Shown here piece by piece: positions 44,630 to 53,300 of a stretch of DNA of 64,000 nt; the first letter of the stretch is position 1, and each line of letters begins with the position of its first letter. Made by a program: the position numbers and the translations under genes. The stretch lies in the NCBI GenBank assembly GCA_963793335.1, contig CAWBZS010000018.1:6934-70933 (forward strand), given 5' to 3'. The notes beneath the pieces were generated by a model, which saw only the letters and a list, made by a program, of their open reading frames with translations, searched no databases and had not been told where the DNA came from. The DNA comes from Sva-07 sp963793335 (lineage in GTDB: Bacteria; Actinomycetota; Acidimicrobiia; Acidimicrobiales; Ilumatobacteraceae).

Positions 44630-45285
44630 CACGCGTACTCATTGCCGAGGACGAGGAACGCATCGTCTCGTTCCTCCAGAAGGGACTGCGCGCCAGCGGG
44701 TACAGCACCGTCGCTGTCGACACCGGTCCCGACGCCGTCGCCCTCGCTCGGGACGACTCCTTCGACCTGCTGATCCTCGACCTCGGTCTTCCGGGACTCG
44801 ACGGCCAGGAGGTGCTGCGCCGAATCCGGGAACGTGGCGAGCGCATGCCGGTCATCATCCTGACCGCCCGCGACGGCGTGGAGGACACGGTCACCGGCCT
44901 CGAGCAGGGTGCCGACGACTACATGACCAAGCCGTTCCGGTTCGAGGAACTGCTCGCCCGGATTCGGCTCCGCTTGCGTTCCGACCCGCTGCCCGAGACC
45001 ACCGTGTTGGCTGCGGGACGCGTGTCGCTCGATCTGCGCTCGCGCCAGGCATGCATCGGGTCACGGGTCGAGGAGCTGACCGCACGAGAGTTCGCACTCC
45101 TCGAAGTGTTCCTTCGCCACGCCGGGCAGGTCCTCTCACGTGAGCAACTGCTCTCCCACGTGTGGGGATACGACTTCGATCCTGGCTCGAACGTCGTCGA
45201 CGTCTACGTGCGCTACCTGCGACGCAAGCTCGGTGACGACGTGATCCAGACCGTGCGCGGGATGGGGTACCGACTGAGCACCTGA
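44626..45285 (+). CDS. OmpR/PhoB-family response regulator
   Basis: This 219-residue protein has a receiver domain (acidic pocket IAEDEE, phospho-Asp in LLILDLGLPG, Lys in YMTKPF) and a C-terminal winged-helix DNA-binding domain (LTAREFALLEVFLRHAGQVLSREQLLSHVWGYDFDPGSNVVDVYVRYLRRKLG). It is translationally coupled to the kinase. Regulators of this type bind direct repeats with 11-bp period, as seen in the three operator-like sites around this locus. Confidence 0.95.
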   Translation: MTRVLIAEDEERIVSFLQKGLRASGYSTVAVDTGPDAVALARDDSFDLLILDLGLPGLDGQEVLRRIRERGERMPVIILTARDGVEDTVTGLEQGADDYMTKPFRFEELLARIRLRLRSDPLPETTVLAAGRVSLDLRSRQACIGSRVEELTAREFALLEVFLRHAGQVLSREQLLSHVWGYDFDPGSNVVDVYVRYLRRKLGDDVIQTVRGMGYRLST

Positions 45286-45316
45286 TCGGCCCTGCCGATC
45301 CGCCCGCTGCCGGCAG

Positions 45317-45343
45317 ATGAGAGAACTCTCCTCGACGCCTCAT
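45317..45343. promoter_or_regulatory. Operator-like element, site 2
   Basis: ATGAGAGAACTCTCCT is followed by CCTCAT at 45338-45343, so the half-sites start 11 bp apart (45327 and 45338). It shares the first eight bases, the TCTC core and the 11-bp repeat with sites 1 and 3. It lies 31 bp after the regulator stop and 60 bp before the GTG at 45377. CACGAT begins 48 bp after the site start, as at site 1. Confidence 0.55.
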
Positions 45344-45376
45344 CGTCTCCCCATCGGACGCGAGCACGATGCCCGC

Positions 45377-46693
45377 GTGGCCGCCACCCCATTGCCCGAC
45401 GACGCCGAGCTCCCCGCCGCAGTGCACCTGGCCGGGCCCGACGCCGAACCGGTGCTGCGCACGGCACTCGAGGCGGTGGGCGGTCGCCTCGACGCCGCCC
45501 GCGCGGTCCACATCCAGTACCGACCGGGTTCCGACGTGGTCGTCAGGTTCGACGCCACGGTGTCGTGGCGCGGCGCGACACCCTCGCGAGAGACACTGAT
45601 GGCGTCGACCTCGCAACAGGGGGCACCCGCCGGCACACTGCCCGTCGTCGCCACGGTCGACGACCGCGAACTCAGCGTCGGCGTGTGGCGTTGGCCGTTC
45701 GATCCGATCATGCCGGCACTCGAGCACATGACCACTCCCGATCGTGCCGCCGACCGTCTCGCCGGCATCGTCGAGGGACCGCTCGAGCTGGACGTCGTCG
45801 CCTACCGGCCGATGGAGCGGGCGGTCATCCGGGTTGGTGCCCGCGCCGGCGTCGTGATCTACGTCAAGGTCCTGCCACCCGGCCACGTCGGGCCGCTCGT
45901 CGAGCGTCACGAACGACTCCTCGCAGCAGGGCTGCCCGTGCCCCGGGTACTCGCGGTGGACCGAGACGAGGGCTGGGTGGCCATGGCCGAGCTGCCTGGC
46001 ACGACACTCCGACAGCACATCAAGCTGGAACGGGCGCCGTGGCCGTCCCCCGACGCGTACAACGATCTACTCGAACGACTGCGGTCGGTCACGCTCGACG
46101 GTCGCCCGCACGCGACGAGAACCTCGGATGCGCTCGGCCACGCAGCGATGCTCGCCGTCGTGGCGCCGGACCTCGCAGGACGCATCGATGACCTCGCCCA
46201 GGCGCTCAGTCCCGCTGCGACACGGTCGGAACTCCGCCGCGCCACCGTGCACGGCGATCTCCACGAAGCGCAGCTGATCGTCGACGGAGGCGACATCGTT
46301 GGTCTGCTCGACATCGATGATGCGGGCGTCGGCGACCCACTCGACGACTACGCCACCGTGCTTGCGCACCTCCGGTTCCGGGAAACGACGGCAGAGACCG
46401 CCGGCCGGCGACGCCGGATCGGCCAGTACGCCGACCTGCTGGCCGACGACTTCGCGAACGGGGTCGGGGCACTCGGCATCGAACCCGCCGAACTCGGCAT
46501 GGTCACCGCTGGCGTCCTCATCGGCCTGGCGACCGGCCCCTATCGCATCCAGCACCCCGACTGGCGCACGGACCTGGAGCGCCTGCTGTACCGCGCCGAA
46601 CAGCAGATCGAGCACGCAGGAGTGCCTCGTTCGTCCATGAGAGAAGTCTCAGCGTCACTTCATGGCCGGCACACCGCACGCTGCGAAAACTGA
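45377..46693 (+). CDS. APH/choline-kinase-fold phosphotransferase-like protein
   Basis: This is a 438-residue protein with a protein-kinase-like APH fold. The catalytic loop is HGDLHEAQ (the usual Asn is Gln) and the metal loop is LLDIDDAGVGDPLDD. An N-lobe with VVIYVKVLPPGHV supplies a likely ATP-binding lysine, and MAELPGTTLRQHI resembles the hinge. The substrate is unknown; small hydroxyl compounds are typical. The GTG 45377 start is chosen because the ATG at 45317 is the first base of operator-like site 2 and has no Shine-Dalgarno. Its 3' end contains site 3. Confidence 0.75.
   Translation: MAATPLPDDAELPAAVHLAGPDAEPVLRTALEAVGGRLDAARAVHIQYRPGSDVVVRFDATVSWRGATPSRETLMASTSQQGAPAGTLPVVATVDDRELSVGVWRWPFDPIMPALEHMTTPDRAADRLAGIVEGPLELDVVAYRPMERAVIRVGARAGVVIYVKVLPPGHVGPLVERHERLLAAGLPVPRVLAVDRDEGWVAMAELPGTTLRQHIKLERAPWPSPDAYNDLLERLRSVTLDGRPHATRTSDALGHAAMLAVVAPDLAGRIDDLAQALSPAATRSELRRATVHGDLHEAQLIVDGGDIVGLLDIDDAGVGDPLDDYATVLAHLRFRETTAETAGRRRRIGQYADLLADDFANGVGALGIEPAELGMVTAGVLIGLATGPYRIQHPDWRTDLERLLYRAEQQIEHAGVPRSSMREVSASLHGRHTARCEN
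46637..46663. promoter_or_regulatory. Operator-like element, site 3
   Basis: ATGAGAGAAGTCTCAG is followed by CTTCAT at 46658-46663; half-sites begin at 46647 and 46658, 11 bp apart. The element lies inside the last codons of the APH-fold gene and 68 bp before the start of the Ser-Pro-Ala repeat gene at 46731. It is the third copy of the layout at 42631 and 45317. Confidence 0.55.
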
Positions 46694-46730
46694 CTGCATC
46701 AACCGAACACCATCCCAAAGGAGCAATCAG

Positions 46731-47330
46731 ATGAAGAAGACACGCATCAACTGGAAGGTCGCCGCTGTCAGCGGAACACTGGTCGGCGTCGGACTCGGCG
46801 GATTCGCGTTCGCCGAGGCCAACGACCCATTGGTGCTCCCCGATGGTGTCGTCCTGGACCAGTCGAACTCGGTCACTTCGCCCGCCAACCGCAACGGCTC
46901 GACCGGAAACAGCCCGACGACCTCGTCGACGGTGCCGCCGACCACGTCGACGGCAGACGCCTCGGTGTCCAGCCCGAACTCGCCCGCGTCCGCTGCCAGC
47001 ATTACCTCACCGGCCTCGCCAGCATCACCAGCGTCCGTTGCCAGCATCGCCTCCCCGGTGTCGCCTCCTGCCCCAGTCGCACCCGACAGCCCGAACTCGC
47101 CCGCCAGCCCAGCGTCACCGGCCTCGCCAGCGTCACCGGCCTCGCCAGCGTCACCGGCCTCGCCAGCGTCACCGGCCTCGCCGGCGTCCGTTGCCAGCAT
47201 CGCCTCCCCGGTGTCGCCTCCTGCCCCGGTCGCAGCCGACAGCCCCGGCTCACCCGCGAGCCCGGCCTCGGTTGCCAGCCCGGCCTCACCCGCCAGCCCG
47301 GCCTCGGTTGGCAGCGCCGGCTCGAGCTGA
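46731..47330 (+). CDS. Secreted Ser-Pro-Ala repeat protein
   Basis: This 199-residue protein has a signal peptide (KKTRINWKVAAVSGTLVGVGLGGFAFA, cleavage near residue 28-30). A short globular stretch (NDPLVLPDGVVLDQSN) and a Thr/Ser linker follow. About 130 residues then consist of SPA/SPAS-type repeats with two copies of a VASIASPVSPPAPVA block. No known domain is present. Such sequences are usually extended or cell-wall-spanning. ATG 46731 follows AAAGGAG by seven bases. Site 3 upstream suggests control by the adjacent response regulator. Confidence 0.75.
   Translation: MKKTRINWKVAAVSGTLVGVGLGGFAFAEANDPLVLPDGVVLDQSNSVTSPANRNGSTGNSPTTSSTVPPTTSTADASVSSPNSPASAASITSPASPASPASVASIASPVSPPAPVAPDSPNSPASPASPASPASPASPASPASPASPASPASVASIASPVSPPAPVAADSPGSPASPASVASPASPASPASVGSAGSS
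47031..47245 (+). repeat. Coding tandem and direct repeats in the Ser-Pro-Ala gene
   Basis: A block of about 62 bp at 47031-47092 recurs with few changes at 47184-47245 (offset 153 bp, 51 codons). Between them lie four perfect copies of the 18-bp unit CCAGCGTCACCGGCCTCG (47109-47180). All are in frame, so copy-number change would alter protein length only. Confidence 0.9.
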
Positions 47331-47348
47331 CGCCGACACGAGCCACCA

Positions 47349-47390
47349 CGCGAACGGAGCCCGGGGCGCATGCCCCGGGCTCCGTTCGCG
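47349..47390. terminator. Strong bidirectional terminator between the repeat-protein gene and rpsG
   Basis: A perfect 19-bp GC-rich stem (47349-47367 with 47372-47390) is closed by the tetraloop GCAT and followed by TTT on the plus strand. It lies between converging genes and would end both the block C transcript and rpsL-rpsG. Confidence 0.85.
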
Positions 47391-47411
47391 TTTCAGGTCA
47401 CCGACGGGCGG

Positions 47412-47888
47412 TCACCAGCGGTAGTGGGCGAATGCCTTGTTCGACTCGGCCATCTTCTGGATGTCGTCGCGCTTCTTCATCGCGGCACCCAGTCCATTGG
47501 CGGCATCCATCAGTTCGTTGGCGAGGCACTCGGCCATCGTCTTCTCACGACGGTTGCGCGCATAGTCGACCGTCCACCGGATGGCGAGCGTGGTCGCACG
47601 GCGCGGACGCACTTCGACGGGTACCTGGTAGGTGGCACCACCGACGCGACGGCTGCGCACCTCGAGGGGTGGCTTGACGTTCTCGATCGCCCGCTTGACG
47701 GTGTCGATCGCCATGTCGTCGCCTTCGAGACGGCTCTGGATGATGTCCATCGCGTCGTACACGATCTTCTCGGCAACGGTGCGCTTGCCGTGCAACATCA
47801 CCTTGTTGGTGATCTGCGTGACGAGCTGTGACTTGTGAATGGGATCCGCGACGAGTTCGCGGCGGGGAGCTGGACCTTTACGTGGCAT
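47412..47888 (-). CDS. rpsG: 30S ribosomal protein S7
   Basis: This 158-residue protein nucleates the 30S head. It starts PRKGPAPRRELVADPIHKSQLV and contains VGGATYQVPVEVRPRR and the C-terminal SNKAFAHYRW. It follows rpsL by 6 bp. Downstream, a strong terminator separates it from fusA, its usual neighbour. Confidence 0.97.
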   Translation of the reverse strand: MPRKGPAPRRELVADPIHKSQLVTQITNKVMLHGKRTVAEKIVYDAMDIIQSRLEGDDMAIDTVKRAIENVKPPLEVRSRRVGGATYQVPVEVRPRRATTLAIRWTVDYARNRREKTMAECLANELMDAANGLGAAMKKRDDIQKMAESNKAFAHYRW

Positions 47889-47894
47889 CTCGGG

Positions 47895-48266
47895 TCACTT
47901 CTCCTTCTTGGCGCCGTAGCGGCTGCGGGACTGCTTGCGGTTCTTGACGCCAACGGCGTCGAGTGCTCCGCGGATGATCTTGTAGCGCACACCGGGAAGG
48001 TCGCGAACACGACCGCCACGCACGAGCACGATCGAGTGCTCCTGCAGGTTGTGGCCCTCGCCGGGAATGTAGGCGGTGACCTCGATGCCGGAGTTGAGGC
48101 GGACACGGGCCACTTTGCGCAGCGCCGAGTTCGGCTTCTTCGGGGTGGTGGTGTACACGCGGGTGCACACGCCGCGGCGCTGGGGTGAGCCCTTGAGCGC
48201 CGGCGTCTTGCTCTTGGTGACTTTCGAGCTACGACCCTGACGGACGAGCTGTTGAATGGTTGGCAC
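47895..48266 (-). CDS. rpsL: 30S ribosomal protein S12 with Arg at position 88
   Basis: This 123-residue decoding-centre protein starts with GTG (PTIQQLVRQGR). The loop TPKKPNSALRKVARV keeps Lys43. The second decoding loop reads GGRVRDLPGVRY, so residue 88 (codon CGC at 48005-48003) is Arg instead of the usual Lys; Asp89, the methylthiolation site, is kept. GAGG lies eight bases before the start. A promoter is seen about 150-175 bp upstream. Confidence 0.97.
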   Translation of the reverse strand: MPTIQQLVRQGRSSKVTKSKTPALKGSPQRRGVCTRVYTTTPKKPNSALRKVARVRLNSGIEVTAYIPGEGHNLQEHSIVLVRGGRVRDLPGVRYKIIRGALDAVGVKNRKQSRSRYGAKKEK

Positions 48267-48411
48267 GAAATGGACCTCGTTCGTTTGGTCGTGTCGACAG
48301 CAGACGCTTCGACATGTGGTGTGTTGGACTGATCGCGGACTTGCGATCCGCCCGCCATACATCGGCGACACCGCATGCGTACACGGGTCCCTCCGATGAG
48401 AGGACCCTGCA

Positions 48412-48440
48412 AGGCTATGGGCACCACACTCGTCGCGCAA
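48412..48440 (-). promoter_or_regulatory. Promoter for rpsL-rpsG (-35 TTGCGC, 17 bp, -10 TAGCCT)
   Basis: On the minus strand TTGCGC (48440-48435) and TAGCCT (48417-48412) are 17 bp apart. The leader of about 140 nt contains a GGGTCC/GGACCC hairpin at about 48384-48406, directly after the predicted start, which could act in attenuation. The region is divergent with the antiporter gene. Confidence 0.5.
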
Positions 48441-48488
48441 CCGGGCCGGTCGCGCTGGACGTCGGGCCGTCGGTGGTAGACCCTCCAT

Positions 48489-50099
48489 GTGGGAGTGTTG
48501 ACCTCAGATCCGCTCCTGGTGCTGTTCCTGGTGGTCGCGCTCGGTGCCGCGATCGGGCGACTCAAGTTCCGCGGCGTCGGGCTCGGCCCGGCCGCGGCGC
48601 TCTTCGCCGGGTTGGCGATCTCCGCCATCGAACCCGACCTGGCCGACCTGCCGGCCATCATTCCGCTGTTCGGACTCGCGCTGTTCATCTACACCATCGG
48701 GCTCGCATCCGGCCCGGCGTTCTTCGGCGGGCTGCGCGAGGACGGTCTACGCGTGTCGATCGCCGTCGTGGCGTTGCTCACCGCGATCGGGTTCAGCGTT
48801 GCCGGCGTCAGTGCCCTCTTCGACTTCGACGACGGCGCGCGGGCCGGGCTGTTCGCCGGGTCGCAGACCAACACCCCGGCGTTGTCGGCAGCGCTCGAAC
48901 AGCTGGCGCCGGAAATCGCTGCCGGCGAGGTCACCGATCCCGTGGTCGGCTACTCGCTCGCCTACCCGCTGGGCGTGCTGTCGATGATCATCGCGGCTGG
49001 GCTGTCGCTGCGACGGCTGCAGCACCCATCGCGACGCGAGGCCGAGTCCGGAGCCGTAAGCGCTCCCGGCGCCCGTGACGTCACCAGCGCCACCGTGGTC
49101 GTCACTCGGGCCGAGCTGCCGCCATTGGGTGAGCTGCGCTCGTGGGACGGTGAGCGGTTGGCGTTCTCTCGAGTCGAACACGCCGGCGCCGTCGACCTCG
49201 CCACGAACGACGTGCGCCTCGAGCCCGGCGATCTGTGCACGGTGATCGGCAATCCGGACGCCGTCGACCGGTTCGTCGAGTGGGCGGGGCATCGCAGCGA
49301 ACGGCACCTCGCGCTGGATCGCAAGAAGCTCGACTTCCGTCGGATCTCGGTGTCGCGCCGCGAGTTGGCCGGGGCACGCTTGCGTGAGGTCGACCTCGAA
49401 GGTCGATTCGGCGCCATGGCCACACGCGTCCGTCGGGGCGATGCCGATCTGGTGGTCGACCGCGACTTCGTGCTGCGGCTCGGCGATCGACTTCGTGTGG
49501 TGGGTCCGTCGGAAAGGATGGGCGACATCGCCGAGGCGCTGGGAGACTCCGACCGGGGGCTCGGCGAAGTCGACCCACTCGGCTTCGCCACCGGGCTCAC
49601 GATCGGGTTGTTGCTCGCGCAGGTGGCGATCCCGCTTCCGGGCGGAGGCGAGATCGAACTCGGCGTCGGCGGCGGACCGCTGATCGCGGCGCTCGTCCTC
49701 GGCACGATCTCTCGCACCGGGCCGTTCACTTGGCAGATCCCCCACGCCGCCAACCTCACCATCCGCCAGCTCGGGGTGCTGCTCTTCCTCGGTGGGGTCG
49801 GTATCCGCTCGGGCGCCACCTTCGCGGAAGCTGCAGGGACTGGTGTGGGGCTGCAGTTGGCGATCGCCGGCGTGATCGTGACGGCGATCACCGCACTGCT
49901 CGCCACGCTGATGGTGCGGCTGCTCGGCCGCGACCCGGTCGACGGCGCCGGGATGATCTGCGGCATCCAGACCCAGCCCGCCGTCTTGGCGTTCGCTGCC
50001 GAACGGGCCGACGGCGACGCCCGCATCGAGACCGGCTACGCGCTGGTGTTCCCACTGGCGATGCTCCTCAAGCTGATCATCGTCCAGCTCCTGATCTGA
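48489..50099 (+). CDS. AspT/YidE-family (AAE) antiporter-like membrane protein with TrkA_C domains
   Basis: This 536-residue protein has two membrane halves, each with about five helices (starting LVLFLVVALGAAIGRLKFRGVGLGPAAALF and FATGLTIGLLLAQVAIPLPG). They flank a cytoplasmic part with two RCK_C-like segments (ERLAFSRVEHAGAVDLATNDVRL and RRISVSRRELAGARLREVDLEG). That layout is typical of aspartate:alanine exchangers and YidE-type proteins. LFAGSQTNTPALSAAL and GMICGIQTQPAVLAFA are the paired re-entrant motifs. The substrate is uncertain. The start (GTG 48489 or a nearby GTG/TTG) is not firmly fixed. Confidence 0.85.
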   Translation: MGVLTSDPLLVLFLVVALGAAIGRLKFRGVGLGPAAALFAGLAISAIEPDLADLPAIIPLFGLALFIYTIGLASGPAFFGGLREDGLRVSIAVVALLTAIGFSVAGVSALFDFDDGARAGLFAGSQTNTPALSAALEQLAPEIAAGEVTDPVVGYSLAYPLGVLSMIIAAGLSLRRLQHPSRREAESGAVSAPGARDVTSATVVVTRAELPPLGELRSWDGERLAFSRVEHAGAVDLATNDVRLEPGDLCTVIGNPDAVDRFVEWAGHRSERHLALDRKKLDFRRISVSRRELAGARLREVDLEGRFGAMATRVRRGDADLVVDRDFVLRLGDRLRVVGPSERMGDIAEALGDSDRGLGEVDPLGFATGLTIGLLLAQVAIPLPGGGEIELGVGGGPLIAALVLGTISRTGPFTWQIPHAANLTIRQLGVLLFLGGVGIRSGATFAEAAGTGVGLQLAIAGVIVTAITALLATLMVRLLGRDPVDGAGMICGIQTQPAVLAFAAERADGDARIETGYALVFPLAMLLKLIIVQLLI

Positions 50100-50145
50100 C
50101 GGCGAGCTCCTCACTCAGCGAACCGACTGGCCGAGTCGACGCTCT

Positions 50146-50250
50146 TGCGGTGAGAGTTGTGTGCAGGGCCGCCGCTCACCTCTCACCGCAACCGCGATGC
50201 CCCACGCTGCGGTGAGAGTTGTGTGCAGGGCCGCCGCTCACCTGTCACCG
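50146..50250. repeat. Two copies of a 43-bp intergenic repeat
   Basis: Copies at 50146-50188 and 50208-50250 differ at one base. Each carries GGTGAGAG at its left and CTCTCACC (or CTGTCACC) at its right, so each can fold into a hairpin around a GC-rich loop (GTGTGCAGGGCCGCC within). They lie in the 215-bp gap between the antiporter gene and rpoC, beside a terminator. Confidence 0.85.
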
Positions 50251-50262
50251 AGCCGGGACGCG

Positions 50263-50294
50263 GAACGGCCCGGGCACTGCTGCCCGGGCCGTTC
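50263..50294. terminator. Bidirectional terminator between the antiporter gene and rpoC
   Basis: A perfect 14-bp stem (GAACGGCCCGGGCA with its complement) with a CTGC loop spans 50263-50294. It lies 20 bp after the rpoC stop and between converging genes. Confidence 0.8.
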
Positions 50295-50314
50295 GCACTC
50301 GGAGTGGTTCGTGA

Positions 50315-53300
50315 TCAGCCGATCGGTTCGGCTGCTGCCTCGGGCTCGTAGGTGCCCTCGAGACCGGCGAGGAATGCTGCCGGGTCCTCTTCTTCACCTT
50401 CGCTCGAGTAGAACGACATCGGCTCGTAGTCCGGCGCTTCGATGCCGAACTCGCGGTACTTCATCATGCCCGTACCAGCCGGGATCAGCTTGCCGATGAT
50501 GATGTTCTCCTTGAGCCCGATCAGGCTGTCGCCGCGGCCGTCGATCGCGGCCTCGGTGAGCACCCGGGTGGTCTCCTGGAACGACGCAGCCGACAGCCAC
50601 GACTCGGTGGCCAGCGACGCCTTGGTGATGCCCATCAGTTCCGGGCGACCCTCGGCAGGACGCGTGCCCTCTTCGACCATGCGACGGTTGGTGTCGCGGA
50701 AGCGCTTCGAGTCGACGCGCTCGCCCGGCAGGAACGAGGTGCCACCCGGCTCCTGGACGCCGACTCGACGGGTCATCTGGCGCACGATGAGCTCGATGTG
50801 CTTGTCGTGGATCGACACGCCCTGGTCGCGGTAGACCCGCTGGACCTCTTCGACCAAGTACAGCTGCGTCTCGCGGATGCCCTTGATCTCCATGATCTCC
50901 TTCGGGTCGAAGGGACCATCGACGAGCGGATCGCCGGCCTTGACGTCCTGGCCATCCTCGACGATCGGACGAGCGCCGAGCGGCAGCAGCACTTCGTGCT
51001 CCTCGCCGGCGTCATCGACCACGACGACGGGGATGCCCTTGCCTTCGTCCTCTCGCAGGTGCAGCACGCCGGTCGCCTTGGCGAGTCGAGCCGAGCCCTT
51101 GGGAGTACGAGCCTCGAACAACTCGACGACGCGGGGCAGACCACCAGCGATGTCCTTACCTGCAACACCACCGGTGTGGAAGGTACGCATCGTCAGCTGG
51201 GTGCCAGGCTCACCGATCGACTGCGCAGCGATGACACCGACGGCCTCGCCGAGCTCGATCATCTTGCCGGTGGCGAGCGAACGGCCGTAGCACATTGCGC
51301 ACACGCCGAGCTCTGCGTCGCAGGTGAGCACCGAACGAACCCGCAGGCGCTCGATGTTCGGGTCGTCGCGCAGCGCTTCCATCTCCTCGTCGCCGACGAT
51401 GGTGTTGCGCGGCAGCATCGACATCGACACACCGTCCTTCTCCATCGGCGAGGCGAGCTCGGTGTCCGTGAGCAACGCACGGCCGTAGAGCTTGGTCTCG
51501 AGGTACGAGCGACGGTTCGCCGTGTCGGCCGAGACGTTCTCGATCCACACGCCGAGCGTCGAGCCGCAGTCCTCCTCGCGCACGATCAGTTCCTGCGCCA
51601 CGTCGACGAGACGACGGGTCAGGTAGCCGGAGTCCGCGGTACGAAGCGCCGTGTCGACGAGGCCCTTTCGGGCGCCCGGCGTGGCGATGAAGTACTCGAG
51701 GGTTTCGAGGCCCTCACGGAAGTTCGACTTGATCGGACGGGGGATCATGTCACCACGAGGGTTGGCCACGAGGCCTCGCATGGCGCCGATCTGACGCATC
51801 TGCGTCATGTTGCCTCGAGCGCCCGAGTCGACCATCATCTGGATCGGGTTGAAGCGCTGCTTCTCGAATTCGTCGACCATGGCCGCCTGCACCTGTGCGG
51901 TGGCGTCGGTCCAGATGCGCACTTCCTGCTGACGGCGTTCACCGTCGGTGATGATGCCCCGGCGGAACTGCTTCTCGACCTTGTCGGCCTGCCCTTCGAA
52001 GTCGTCGAGCAGCGCCCGCTTGGCGGCAGGCGTGCGGACGTCGTCGATCGACACCGTCAGACCCGACTGCGTCGCGAAGCGGTAGCAGAGGTTCTTCAAC
52101 TTGTCGAGCGCATCGGCCACCACCGACTTGTCGTAGTTGTCGGAGAGGCGTTCCACGATGACGCCCATCTCCTTCTTCTTGACGGTCTCGTTGAAGTGAC
52201 CGAACTGGTCGGTGTAGTCCTCCGGCAGCGCCTCCTCGAACAGGACGCGACCGACCGTGGTCTCGAACTGCTCCTTGCCCGGAGGACGCATGTTGATCTT
52301 GGCGTGCAATTCGAGCGTGCCCTCGTCGTACGCACGCAGCGCCTCCCAGAGGTGCCGGAACGTCCGGCCTGCGCCCTTGCCGTCGTCGACGGCCTCGGTG
52401 AGGTAGTAGCCACCGATGATCAGGTCCTGCGACGGCGTCACGATCGGACGACCCGACGCCGGCGACAGAATGTTGTTGGCGCTGAGCATCAGCACGCGAG
52501 CCTCGGCCTGCGCTTCGGCCGACAACGGCACGTGGATGGCCATCTGGTCACCGTCGAAGTCGGCGTTGAACGCGGTACACACCAACGGGTGGATCTGGAG
52601 GGCCTTGCCCTCGACCAACACCGGCTCGAAGGCCTGGATGCCGAGGCGGTGCAGCGTCGGTGCACGGTTGAGCAGCACCGGATGTTCCTTGATGACGTCT
52701 TCGAGCACGTCCCACACCTGTGGGCGACGACGCTCGACCATGCGCTTGGCGGTCTTGATGTTCTGCGCGAGTTCGAGGTCGACCAGGCGCTTCATGACGA
52801 ACGGCTTGAACAGCTCGAGCGCCATCAGCTTCGGCAGACCGCACTGGTGCAGGCGCAGCGTCGGGCCAGCCACGATGACCGAGCGGCCCGAGTAGTCGAC
52901 GCGCTTGCCGAGCAGGTTCTGACGGAAGCGACCCTGCTTGCCCTTGAGCATGTCAGAGAGCGACTTGAGCGGACGGTTGCCCGGCCCGGTCACCGGCCGG
53001 CCACGGCGGCCGTTGTCGAACAGTGCGTCGACGGCCTCCTGCAGCATGCGCTTTTCGTTGTTGATGATGATCTCCGGCGCGCCGAGGTTGAGCAGGCGCT
53101 CCAACCGGTTGTTGCGGTTGATCACGCGGCGGTAGAGATCGTTGAGGTCGGACGTGGCGAAGCGGCCACCGTCGAGCTGCACCATCGGACGCAGCTCCGG
53201 CGGAATCACCGGCACGGCGTCGAGGATCATGGCCTTGGGATCGTTGGTCCGACGGCCGTGCTCGTCACGGCGGTTGAACGACGCGACGATCTTGAGGCGC

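Noticed and set aside
47109..47180. Regular short repeats that could be mistaken for a CRISPR array
   Set aside because: The 18-bp units are contiguous without spacers, in frame and code for Ser-Pro-Ala repeats; no cas genes are near.
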